Positions 1 to 8,015 of a stretch of DNA of 64,000 nucleotides are shown here, in pieces. Numbering within the stretch: position 1 is the first letter of the stretch; each line of letters begins with the position of its first letter. The stretch lies in NCBI RefSeq assembly GCF_010731855.1, contig NZ_AP022620.1, positions 3,906,001 through 3,970,000 of the forward strand. The letters are read 5' to 3'. The notes beneath the pieces were generated by a model. That model saw only the letters and a program-made list of their open reading frames with translations, was not told where the DNA came from and did not search any database. The position numbers and the translations under genes are program-made. The stretch comes from Mycolicibacterium anyangense (GTDB taxonomy: Bacteria > Actinomycetota > Actinomycetes > Mycobacteriales > Mycobacteriaceae).

Positions 1-149
1 ATGTGCCTGCCCACGGGACCGCAGGCGTCGATGGTGACGATGTTCGCGCCGGCCTGCGCCAGCCGGATGCAGTGCGCGCGACCCTGGCCGCGGGCCCCAC
101 CGGTGACATAGGCGACTCTGCCTGCCAGGGATTTGGTGGTGTCAGTCAC
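1..149 (-). CDS. SDR-family oxidoreductase, N-terminal part only
   Basis: The reverse strand reads from a GTG at 149-147 into about 49 residues and then leaves the window. The visible part has the short-chain dehydrogenase nucleotide-binding motif TGGARGQGR, followed by a second beta strand ending in an aspartate (NIVTID), which suggests NAD(H) preference. This form of the motif is common in mycobacterial, often mycofactocin-associated, SDRs. The catalytic Ser-Tyr-Lys region lies outside the window, so the substrate cannot be judged. No in-frame upstream ATG was found. Confidence 0.8.
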   Translation of the reverse strand, partial: MTDTTKSLAGRVAYVTGGARGQGRAHCIRLAQAGANIVTIDACGPVGRH

Positions 150-244
150 GGCCACACCATACGTTCGAGTCCGGGCCGGATGGTCGGGAATGTGGGACAA
201 CCTCATCGCGGGAACAAACCGGCGCCGTTGTGGTTGGGGAGCGT

Positions 245-901
245 ATGCGCACTACCCAGGCCGCCCTGCTGATCCTGACCGTGGGAACCGGACTCGTCGA
301 TGCCGTCTCGTATCTGGGACTCGGGCACGTGTTCGTCGCCAACATGACCGGCAACGTGGTGTTCCTGGGTTTCGCCGCCAACCGCGGTTCGGGTCTGTCC
401 GCCACGTTGGCGCTGATTGCGCTGGGGGCGTTCTTGTTAGGGGCGTTGGCCGGCGGTGCGGTGGGCCACCGCCTGGCCGCCACCCGGGCGTGGCCGTCCT
501 CGATCCTCGGTGTCCAGGCTCTGCTGCTCGCAGGCAGTTCGGTCGCCTTGGCCGTCCTGGGCACCGCGGCGGTCGGTCGCGCACCGATCGTGGCGGTGCT
601 GGCGTTCGCATTCGGCCTACAGAACAGCACCGCGCGGCGGATGGCCGTGCCCGACCTCACCACCACCGTGCTGACGCTGACGGTGACCGGTCTGGCCGCC
701 GACAGCCGGATCGCCGGTGGCCCCGGCGCCCGCCCGGGCCGGCGGATCGCCTCCATCAGCGCCATGCTTGCCGGGGCCGCTGCCGGGGCGCTGCTGGTCG
801 CGGTGTCGGTGCCCGCGACCATCGGCGCTGTCGCGGTGTGTGTCCTGGTCGCTGCCATCCTGCTCCGGATCGCGCCGAAGGCGTCGGTGGCCACGCCGTA
901 A
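245..901 (+). CDS. DUF1275 (YoaK-like) integral membrane protein
   Basis: About 218 residues of hydrophobic helices with the family signature at the N-terminus (GLVDAVSYLGLGHVFVANMTG) and a central FGLQNSTARR segment. DUF1275 proteins are small polytopic membrane proteins of unknown transport or sensing role. I chose ATG 245 because GGGGAG lies just upstream at suitable spacing; a GTG at 230 is an in-frame alternative. It follows a divergent SDR gene and is co-directional with the adenylate cyclase downstream, 63 bp away. Confidence 0.85.
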   Translation: MRTTQAALLILTVGTGLVDAVSYLGLGHVFVANMTGNVVFLGFAANRGSGLSATLALIALGAFLLGALAGGAVGHRLAATRAWPSSILGVQALLLAGSSVALAVLGTAAVGRAPIVAVLAFAFGLQNSTARRMAVPDLTTTVLTLTVTGLAADSRIAGGPGARPGRRIASISAMLAGAAAGALLVAVSVPATIGAVAVCVLVAAILLRIAPKASVATP

Positions 902-964
902 TGCACCCGTCCGGCGGCTTGGAATGCATGACTCCGCGGCCGGCCCGCAGTAGCGTCTACGGCC

Positions 965-2437
965 ATGACCGCGAGCAGACTGCGGCTCCGCTACGCCAGA
1001 GCCTTGGCGCTCGGTCAGCTGCTCGCCACCGTCGAGCTGATCATCCTGATCATGCCGCTGCGCCACCAGGTGGTGCCGGAAGCTCAGGCCGTCTTCAACC
1101 CCGGCACCTTGATCACCGGGTCGGTTTTGGGGGTGCTCGGCATCGCGGCTGTCATCGCCTGTGCCATCTACGTAGTGGACGTCAAACTCCGCTGGTTCAC
1201 AGCCGGACAACCGCCCGGTGCCGCCGACCGCGCCTTCGTGCGGCGCCTTCTGCGCACCCAGTGGGAAGTGCTGGCGGGCATCTGGGCCTTGAGCGGCGTG
1301 GTGCTGGTGATCGTCAGTCGCGACGCCGGTGCGGCCGCGGCCTGGTTGGTCGCGATAGCCATGTTCTTCGGCGCCACCACCTCGGCCGGGGCCGCACTGC
1401 TGCTCATCCAGCGAACACTGCGCCCCATCATCGCCGCTATCTACACACCGTCGGAGCGGGAACGCACCCCGGGGGTGCTGGCCCGGCTGCTGTTGATGTG
1501 GCTAGTCTCCAGCGCACTTCCCACGCTTGGCATCGCGATCGTGGTGGTGATGCACTCGCACGGCTGGATCATCGAGAAGACGGCCTCCATCGAGGTGACC
1601 GTCGTGGTCTTGGCGGTCGTCTCCGGACTGGTCGGCCTTCGTGCGATGACGATCGCCGCCCTGTCAATCTCCGACCCGGTACGCGACGTGGTCGATGCCA
1701 TGGCCAAGGTCGAACACGGGGAGATCGCTACCCGGGTGCCGGTGTATGAGCACTCCGAGGTCGGCCGGCTGCAGAGCGGATTCAACCGGATGCTTGCCGG
1801 GCTGGCCGAACGCGACCGGCTACGCGATCTGTTCGGCCGCCACGTCGGGACCGATGTGGCGCTGCGCGCAGTCGCTGACGCCGACACGCTGACCGGTGAG
1901 GTGCGCCATGCGGCGATCCTGTTCGTCGACCTCGTCGGCTCTACCCAGCTCGCCCAATCCCGGTCACCGGCCGAAGTCGCCGAGGTGCTCAATCACTTCT
2001 TCGCGATCGTGGTGGCAGCAGTGGACCAACGCCGCGGCCTGATCAACAAGTTCCAGGGTGACGCGGTGCTGGCGGTGTTCGGGGCCCCGCTGGCCAACGC
2101 CGATGCGGCCTCCGACGCCTTGGCGACAGCCCGCGAGCTCACTAGTACCCTGCGCCGACTTCCTTTGGTGGACTTCGGAATCGGTGTTTCCGCCGGCCCG
2201 GTGTTCGCCGGGAACGTCGGCGCCGAGCATCGCTACGAATACACCGTCATCGGCGACGCCGTGAACGAGGCGGCCAGGCTGGCCGACCGGGCCAAGCTCA
2301 CCCCGGCCCGGGCACTGTGCTCGGCGGTGGCGCTCCTGGAGACCGCGCCGGCCGAACGCGCTCGATGGACCGAGTGCGGCGCCGAAGTGCTCCGGGGGCG
2401 ACTGGAGCCGACGGTCATGTCGGCGCCGGTGAGCTGA
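965..2437 (+). CDS. Membrane-bound class III adenylate cyclase with HAMP domain
   Basis: A 490-residue protein: about six transmembrane helices in the first ~235 residues, a HAMP linker (~235-290), and a C-terminal class III cyclase domain (~315-480). Metal-binding aspartates are D322 (FVDLVGST) and D366 (KFQGDAVLAVFG). Substrate-selecting K362 and D431 and transition-state N434 and R438 (VIGDAVNEAARL) are all present, so it should make cAMP from ATP. The architecture matches the mycobacterial Rv1318c-Rv1320c/Rv3645 group. The input signal is unknown. The tetR gene follows after a short gap holding a palindrome. Confidence 0.93.
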   Translation: MTASRLRLRYARALALGQLLATVELIILIMPLRHQVVPEAQAVFNPGTLITGSVLGVLGIAAVIACAIYVVDVKLRWFTAGQPPGAADRAFVRRLLRTQWEVLAGIWALSGVVLVIVSRDAGAAAAWLVAIAMFFGATTSAGAALLLIQRTLRPIIAAIYTPSERERTPGVLARLLLMWLVSSALPTLGIAIVVVMHSHGWIIEKTASIEVTVVVLAVVSGLVGLRAMTIAALSISDPVRDVVDAMAKVEHGEIATRVPVYEHSEVGRLQSGFNRMLAGLAERDRLRDLFGRHVGTDVALRAVADADTLTGEVRHAAILFVDLVGSTQLAQSRSPAEVAEVLNHFFAIVVAAVDQRRGLINKFQGDAVLAVFGAPLANADAASDALATARELTSTLRRLPLVDFGIGVSAGPVFAGNVGAEHRYEYTVIGDAVNEAARLADRAKLTPARALCSAVALLETAPAERARWTECGAEVLRGRLEPTVMSAPVS

Positions 2438-2478
2438 GCCTTCGGTTCACCTTCGCCGGGCCCCTGGCGCCCAGCCGT

Positions 2479-2498
2479 TATGTATGGTTACATACATA
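2479..2498. promoter_or_regulatory. Palindromic operator upstream of tetR gene
   Basis: TATGTATGGTTACATACATA is a perfect inverted repeat: 8-bp arms around GTTA. It sits directly before the TetR reading frame and is typical of an autoregulatory TetR operator. An ATG lies inside the left arm at 2480, which argues that the true start is the GTG at 2501. Confidence 0.7.
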
Positions 2499-2500
2499 GG

Positions 2501-3058
2501 GTGGCAGGTCCCCGTGAGCGCATGGTCAGCTCGGCCGTTCTGCTGATCCGGGAGCGTGGCGCCCATCCGACGGCGATCGCCGACGTGCTGGCGCACAGCG
2601 GGGCGCCGCGCGGTTCTGCCTACCACTATTTCCCCGGCGGCCGTACCCAACTGCTCTGCGAGGCAGTCGATTACGCCGCGGACTACGTGGCCGCCAAGAT
2701 GGAGCGCGCAACCAGCGGAGCCGACATGCTCGACACCCTGGTCCGCTTCTACCGCAAGCACCTGCTGGAGACGGACTATCGGGCGGGCTGCCCGGTACTC
2801 GCGGTGGCGGTGGAAGCCGGTGATCCCGACGCCGGCTCGCCGATGATCGAGCGTGCCGCGGCGGCATTCGACCGCTGGAACGCCCTGATCGCACAGCGCC
2901 TCATCGCCGACGGTATGGCCACCACGCGCGCCGCTGACCTCGCGGTGCTGATGATCTCGGCTCTGGAAGGCGCGATCGTGCTGGCCCGCGCCGCCCGCGA
3001 CAGCACTCCTCTCGATACCGTCCACCGCCAACTACGCAGTCTGCTCGAGGCCTGCTGA
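2501..3058 (+). CDS. TetR/AcrR-family transcriptional regulator (LmrA/YxaF-like)
   Basis: About 185 residues. The N-terminal helix-turn-helix is clear (ADVLAHSGAPRGSAYHYFPGG) and the C-terminal half resembles the LmrA/YxaF ligand-binding domain (GCPVLAVAVEAGD). GTG 2501 is preferred over ATG 2480 because the latter lies inside the operator palindrome. The oxidoreductase gene starts 18 bp downstream on the same strand, so this regulator probably controls itself together with the oxidoreductase and acyl-CoA ligase genes. Confidence 0.88.
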   Translation: MAGPRERMVSSAVLLIRERGAHPTAIADVLAHSGAPRGSAYHYFPGGRTQLLCEAVDYAADYVAAKMERATSGADMLDTLVRFYRKHLLETDYRAGCPVLAVAVEAGDPDAGSPMIERAAAAFDRWNALIAQRLIADGMATTRAADLAVLMISALEGAIVLARAARDSTPLDTVHRQLRSLLEAC

Positions 3059-3076
3059 GAACAGGGAGTACCGCGA

Positions 3077-5341
3077 ATGTCCGCTGACTGGCAGCCCACC
3101 GCCTGCATCCTCTGCGAGTGCAACTGCGGCATCGTCGTGCAGACCGAAGGTGGCCGGTTGGCCAAGATCCGGGGCGACAAGGACCACCCCGGATCGCAGG
3201 GGTACACCTGCAACAAGGCGCTGCGCCTGGACCACTACCAGAACAACCCGTCACGGCTGACCTCCCCGCAGCGGCGCCGGCCGGACGGAAGCTACGAGCA
3301 GATCGACTGGGACACCGCGATCACCGAGATCGCCGCCGGCTTCCAGCAGATCGCCGAAACCTACGGCGGCAACAAGATCTTCTACTACGGCGGCGGCGGG
3401 CAGGGCAATCATCTCGGTGGTGCCTATAGCAGTGCGTTCCTCAAGCCGCTGGGTTCGCGGTACCGCTCCAACGCGCTGGCACAGGAGAAGACCGGCGAGT
3501 ACTGGGTGGACGCCCACTTGTACGGCGGGCACACCCGCGGTGAGTTCCGCAATGCCGAAGTCTCGGTGTTCGTCGGGAAGAACCCCTGGATGTCACAGGG
3601 CTTCCCACAGGCCCGCACCGTGCTCAATGAGATCGCCAAGGACCCCGCGCGATCGATGATCGTGATCGACCCGGTGCTCACCGACACCGCGAAGATGGCC
3701 GACTTCCACCTGCGCGTCAAGCCCGGCGCCGACGCCTGGTGCCTGGCCGCGCTCGCGGCCGTGCTGGTGCAGGAGAATCTCTGTGCTGAAAGCTTTCTCG
3801 CCGAGCATGTGCACGGTGCCGACGCCGTCCGTGACGTACTACGCACCGTGCCGATCGACGACTACGCCGAGCGCAGCGGGGTCGACGAGGAGCTTCTGCG
3901 CGCGGCCGCCCGGCGCATCGCCGCGGCCGACAGCGTCGCGGTGTTCGAGGACCTCGGCGTGCAACAGGCACCGAACAGCACGCTGTGCTCCTACCTGAAC
4001 AAACTGCTGTGGATCCTGACCGGTAGTTTCGCCAAACGCGGTGGACAGCACCTTCATTCGACGTTCGCCCCGCTCTTCAGCCCCAGCGGGGTCGGCCGCT
4101 CCCCCGTGACCGGTGCGCCCATCATCGCCGGACTGATGCCGTCCAATGTGGTGCCAGAAGAGATCCTGACCGATCACCCCGACCGGTTCCGGGCGATGAT
4201 CGTCGAGAGCGCCAACCCCGCCCATTCGATCGCCGACTCCGAGCTATGTCGCACTGCGTTCCAGTCGCTGGAGTTCCTCGTGGTGATCGACGTGGCCATG
4301 ACCGAGACCGCGCGCCTGGCCCACTACGTGCTGCCCGCGGCCAGCCAATTCGAGAAGCCCGAGGCCACGTTCTTCAATTTCGAGTTCCCGCACAACGAGG
4401 TTCATCTGCGCCACCCGCTGTTCGAGCCGCTGCCCGGCACCCTGCCCGAACCGGAGATCTGGGCCCGGCTGGTCCGCGCCCTCGACATCGTCAGCGACGA
4501 GGACCTGCGCCCACTGCGCGAGGCGGCCGCACAGGGGCGCGACGCCTACACCGCGGCATTCTTCACCGCGATGGCCGCCAACCCCGCACTGGGCAAAGTG
4601 CTGCCCTACGTGCTCTACGAGACGCTCGGCCCCACCCTGCCCGACGGGCTCAAAGGCGCTGCTGCACTATGGGGTTTGGCCCAGAAGGCGGTGCTCACCT
4701 ACCCTGACGCGGTGCACCGGGCCGGTCATGCCGACGGCAACGCGTTGTTCGACGCCATCCTGGCTGGCAAGTCGGGGGTGACGTTCAGCGCGCACGAGTA
4801 CGCCGACGATTTCGCGCTGATCAGCCATCCCGACCACAAGATCCGGCTGGAGATGCCGGAGATGCTCGACGAGATCCGCGCGCTGCACACCGCTCGTCCG
4901 GGGTACGCCACCGACGAGTTCCCCATCGTGCTATCGGCCGGTGAGCGGCGGGCGTTCACCGCAAACGACATCTTCCGCGATCCGTCCTGGCGTAAACGCG
5001 ACGCCGACGGCGCGCTGCGGGTCAGCGTCGAAGACGCCGAGGCGCTCGGCCTGGTCGACGGCGGCCTGGCCCGGATCACCACCGCCGCCGGCAGCGCCGA
5101 GGCCCGCGTCGAGATCAGCGAGACCATGTTGCCCGGCCATGCCGCACTGCCCAACGGTTACGGACTCGACTTCGTCGCCGCGGACGGCGCCACCGAGGTC
5201 CCCGGTGTCGCACCCAACGAGTTGACCTCAGCGGACTGGCGGGACGCCTACGCCGGGACACCCTGGCACAAGCATGTGCCGGCGCGTATCGAGGCGGTCC
5301 GCGCCGACCTCGCCACCGCGGGCAGCGAGGGCGCCTTCTAG
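3077..5341 (+). CDS. Molybdopterin-dependent oxidoreductase, [4Fe-4S]-containing
   Basis: A 754-residue member of the DMSO reductase/formate dehydrogenase superfamily. The N-terminal iron-sulfur motif is complete: C10-x2-C13-x3-C17 and C45. A bis-MGD-binding core follows, with a molydop-binding C-terminal domain (about 620-740, ending PNELTSADWRDAYAGTPWHK). No twin-arginine signal is visible, so it is probably cytoplasmic. It has a good ribosome site (CAGGGAG) and is followed 11 bp later by an acyl-CoA ligase, suggesting a catabolic operon under the upstream TetR. The substrate cannot be inferred. Confidence 0.9.
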   Translation: MSADWQPTACILCECNCGIVVQTEGGRLAKIRGDKDHPGSQGYTCNKALRLDHYQNNPSRLTSPQRRRPDGSYEQIDWDTAITEIAAGFQQIAETYGGNKIFYYGGGGQGNHLGGAYSSAFLKPLGSRYRSNALAQEKTGEYWVDAHLYGGHTRGEFRNAEVSVFVGKNPWMSQGFPQARTVLNEIAKDPARSMIVIDPVLTDTAKMADFHLRVKPGADAWCLAALAAVLVQENLCAESFLAEHVHGADAVRDVLRTVPIDDYAERSGVDEELLRAAARRIAAADSVAVFEDLGVQQAPNSTLCSYLNKLLWILTGSFAKRGGQHLHSTFAPLFSPSGVGRSPVTGAPIIAGLMPSNVVPEEILTDHPDRFRAMIVESANPAHSIADSELCRTAFQSLEFLVVIDVAMTETARLAHYVLPAASQFEKPEATFFNFEFPHNEVHLRHPLFEPLPGTLPEPEIWARLVRALDIVSDEDLRPLREAAAQGRDAYTAAFFTAMAANPALGKVLPYVLYETLGPTLPDGLKGAAALWGLAQKAVLTYPDAVHRAGHADGNALFDAILAGKSGVTFSAHEYADDFALISHPDHKIRLEMPEMLDEIRALHTARPGYATDEFPIVLSAGERRAFTANDIFRDPSWRKRDADGALRVSVEDAEALGLVDGGLARITTAAGSAEARVEISETMLPGHAALPNGYGLDFVAADGATEVPGVAPNELTSADWRDAYAGTPWHKHVPARIEAVRADLATAGSEGAF

Positions 5342-5352
5342 GATCGCGTCTT

Positions 5353-6915
5353 GTGCAGTCGCCGTGGGGTGAAGATGTCGAGGCCGGTCACTACGCCGGC
5401 CACCCCGGCCTGATCTACCCGCAGCGGCCCCGCACATTCGCCGACCTGTTCTTCGGGTGCCAGCGATGGGCTGATCGCAGCTTCCTGGTGCAGGGCGAGC
5501 GCCGCATCAGCTTCGGGGAGTTCTTCGCCGCGGTCGGTGCTGCCCGCGACACGCTTGGCGCCCTGGGCGTGACGCCGGGCCGTCGGGTGGTGCTGGTGGG
5601 CTACAACAGCCCGGACTGGGTGCTGGCGCTGTGGGGAATCTGGGCACTGGGCGCGGTGCCCGTGCTGGGCAACCGGTGGTGGAGCCCCCGAGAGGCCGAA
5701 CACTCGATCACGCTGGTGGACCCCGTCGCCGTTATCACCGACGATGTGAGCGTGCCGACCACACTGCCGGTGCTCGATATCGCTGAATTGCGTTCGTGCT
5801 TCGGCGGTTTCAACGACTCGCCGCCGGTGCTGCCCGGTCCCGCCGACGAGGACGATCCCGCCGCGGTCCTGTTCACCTCCGGCAGTTCAGGACTGCCGAA
5901 GGGCGTCGAGCTGTCGTTCCGGAGTATCGCAGGCAATCAGCAGAACGTGCTGGTGCGCTCGCGACAGCTACCACAGTTGCTGAATGTGCAAGCGCCACAA
6001 CAAGTCAACCTGGTGTGCACACCGTTGTTCCATGTCGGCGCATTGGCCACCCTGCTCGGTCAGGTGATCACCGGCGGGCGCATCGTGCTCAACTCCGGTC
6101 GATTCGACCCGGGCCAGGTGCTCGCCCTGATCGAGGCCGAGGGTGTGCAGCGCTGGGGCGGTGTGCCCACAATGGCGGTGCGGCTGCTCGAGCATCCCGA
6201 TTTCGATTCCTACGACCTGTCGAGCCTGCGAGCCTTTCCCCTCGGGGGCGCTGCCGTCTCCCCCGTTCTGTTGGAGCGGATGGCCCGCAAGCTGCCGCAG
6301 CTGCAGGCCCGCGGTCTGGCCAATACCTGGGGGATGACCGAGGGCGCCGGATTCTTCACCGTGGCCGGCGGATCCGATCTGGCCAAGTACCCCGGGTCGG
6401 TGGGGCCGCCGTACCCGACGGTCGAACTGGCGATCGCCGATCCCGACGACGACGGGGTGGGTGAGGTACTGGTGCGCTCGCCCACCGTGATGCTCGGCTA
6501 TGTCGGAATGGACAGCAGCCCAGTCGATTCCGATGGCTGGCTGCACACCGGCGATCTCGGGCATCTCAACGACGAGGGCTACCTGTTCATCGACGGCCGC
6601 AGCAAGGACATGGTGATCCGCGGCGGCGAGAACATCTCCTGCCCGCTGGTCGAAGAGGCCCTGCTGTCGCATCCGGATGTCGTGGAGGCCGCGGCGATCG
6701 GGCTGCCGCACCCCGACCTCGGCGAGGAACTCGCCGCCGTCGTCGTGCACCGCCGGGGCGACCGGGCTCCGTCCGAACACGAACTGGCCGAGCACCTGCG
6801 CGGCATCGTGGCCTACTTCGCCGTGCCCAGCCGCTGGGTGATCCGTGACGCACCGCTGCCCACCGTCGCGGGCGAGAAGGTCGACAAGAAGAAGCTCGCC
6901 GCAGACTTCTGCTGA
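5353..6915 (+). CDS. Acyl-CoA synthetase / AMP-dependent ligase
   Basis: A 520-residue adenylate-forming enzyme starting at GTG 5353. The phosphate-binding loop is LFTSGSSGLPKG, the central adenylate motif is NTWGMTEG, the hinge aspartate is in YLFIDGRSKDMVIRGGEN, and the catalytic lysine lies near the C-terminus (GEKVDKKKL). It should activate a carboxylic acid to an acyl-CoA through an acyl-AMP. It lies 11 bp after the molybdenum enzyme, so it probably processes the same catabolic substrate. The 3' end abuts a truncated GH15 gene. Confidence 0.92.
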   Translation: MQSPWGEDVEAGHYAGHPGLIYPQRPRTFADLFFGCQRWADRSFLVQGERRISFGEFFAAVGAARDTLGALGVTPGRRVVLVGYNSPDWVLALWGIWALGAVPVLGNRWWSPREAEHSITLVDPVAVITDDVSVPTTLPVLDIAELRSCFGGFNDSPPVLPGPADEDDPAAVLFTSGSSGLPKGVELSFRSIAGNQQNVLVRSRQLPQLLNVQAPQQVNLVCTPLFHVGALATLLGQVITGGRIVLNSGRFDPGQVLALIEAEGVQRWGGVPTMAVRLLEHPDFDSYDLSSLRAFPLGGAAVSPVLLERMARKLPQLQARGLANTWGMTEGAGFFTVAGGSDLAKYPGSVGPPYPTVELAIADPDDDGVGEVLVRSPTVMLGYVGMDSSPVDSDGWLHTGDLGHLNDEGYLFIDGRSKDMVIRGGENISCPLVEEALLSHPDVVEAAAIGLPHPDLGEELAAVVVHRRGDRAPSEHELAEHLRGIVAYFAVPSRWVIRDAPLPTVAGEKVDKKKLAADFC

Positions 6916-6916
6916 T

Positions 6917-7585
6917 TCTGCCGGACATTGGCAGCTGCCGGACAACAGCCTGTGGGAGGTGCGCGGCCCGCAGCGGCAGTTCGTACATTCCAAGGTGATG
7001 GCCTGGGCCGGAGCGGACCGGGCGGTGCGCACCGTGCAGAACCACGGGCTGCCCGGCCCGCTGGATACCTGGCGAGCCCTTCGCGACACGATTCACCGCG
7101 AGGTCTGTGAGCGCGGATTTGACCGCGCCCGAAACACTTTCACCCAGTCCTACGGGTCCCACGAGTTGGATGCGGCACTGCTGCTGCCCAGGGTTGGCTT
7201 CCTGCCGTGGGACGACCCACGGATCGTCGGCACTGTCGACGCGGTGCAGGAGCAGCTGTGCCGAGACGGTTTCGTACTGCGCTACCGCCCGCAGCACAGT
7301 GACGACGGTCTGCCCGGCACTGAAGGCGCGTTCCTGGCGTGCAGTTTCTGGCTCGCCGATGCGCTCAGCGGCACCGGCCGCGACGCGGCCGCCACCGAGT
7401 TGTTCGAGCGGCTGCTGAGCCTGCGCAACGACGTGGGCATGCTCAGCGAGGAGTACGACACCGAGAGCGGCCAGCAGGTCGGCAATACCCCGCAGGCATT
7501 CAGCCTGGTCGGGCTGATCAACACCGCCCGGCAACTCAGCGGACACTCGACGCGCACCTCCGCACGCCGGCACGAACGATCCTGA
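6917..7585 (+). pseudogene. GH15 glucoamylase/trehalase-like protein, C-terminal remnant
   Basis: About 220 residues in an open frame match the C-terminal third of glycoside hydrolase family 15 proteins: DNSLWEVRGPQRQFVHSK near the front and GMLSEEYDTESGQQVGN near the end. These two glutamate segments normally carry the catalytic acid and base. The usual ~400 N-terminal residues are absent: homology starts directly after the ligase stop codon, with no convincing start codon. An upstream ATG at 6845 would overlap the ligase gene. Most likely a deletion removed the 5' part, so I call it a non-functional remnant. Confidence 0.72.
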
Positions 7586-7622
7586 GCCGGTCACCGACGA
7601 CGTTGACTAGCATCACCCAACG

Positions 7623-8015
7623 ATGAGAGCCATCGTGCTGCTGGCCCACAGCGGTCATCTCGACCAGAACGGAACGGTCCACGCGCTGGGGCTGGGCTGG
7701 ACCACCAGTCCGACGCCCACCGCGCAGCACGTCCTGATCGTGTTCGTCGAGGTGCAGTGGTCGGAGTTGGGCCGGTCGTTCCCGATCCGTGCCGAACTCG
7801 TCGACAGCGACGGGGCGCGGGTAGCCCACACCGAGGAGAACACCATCAAGGCGCGCCGCCACCCGGTACACCCGGCGGGCACCCCGGTCACCATTCCGTT
7901 CATCGCGACCATCCCGCCGCTGAACCTCACGGTGGGCGAACGCTACCAGTGGCGGGTCTCGATCGCCGACGAGATGCACGAGGACTGGCTGGCCGGGTTC
8001 ACGGTCACCCAGTGA
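7623..8015 (+). CDS. Conserved hypothetical protein (DUF6941-like)
   Basis: A 130-residue soluble protein with the look of an all-beta domain (HALGLGWTTSPTP, IVFVEVQWSELGRSFPI, INPF-type strands). It resembles small actinobacterial DUF6941-type proteins of unknown function. No signal peptide or catalytic motif is seen. Its stop overlaps the stop of the convergent molybdopterin oxidoreductase by 11 bp. The family name is from recollection and not verified. Confidence 0.75.
   Translation: MRAIVLLAHSGHLDQNGTVHALGLGWTTSPTPTAQHVLIVFVEVQWSELGRSFPIRAELVDSDGARVAHTEENTIKARRHPVHPAGTPVTIPFIATIPPLNLTVGERYQWRVSIADEMHEDWLAGFTVTQ

Noticed and set aside
133..1749. Long open frames overlapping the DUF1275 and cyclase genes
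   Set aside because: They are Arg/Pro-rich products of high GC content in the wrong frame, with no homology, and conflict with well-supported genes.
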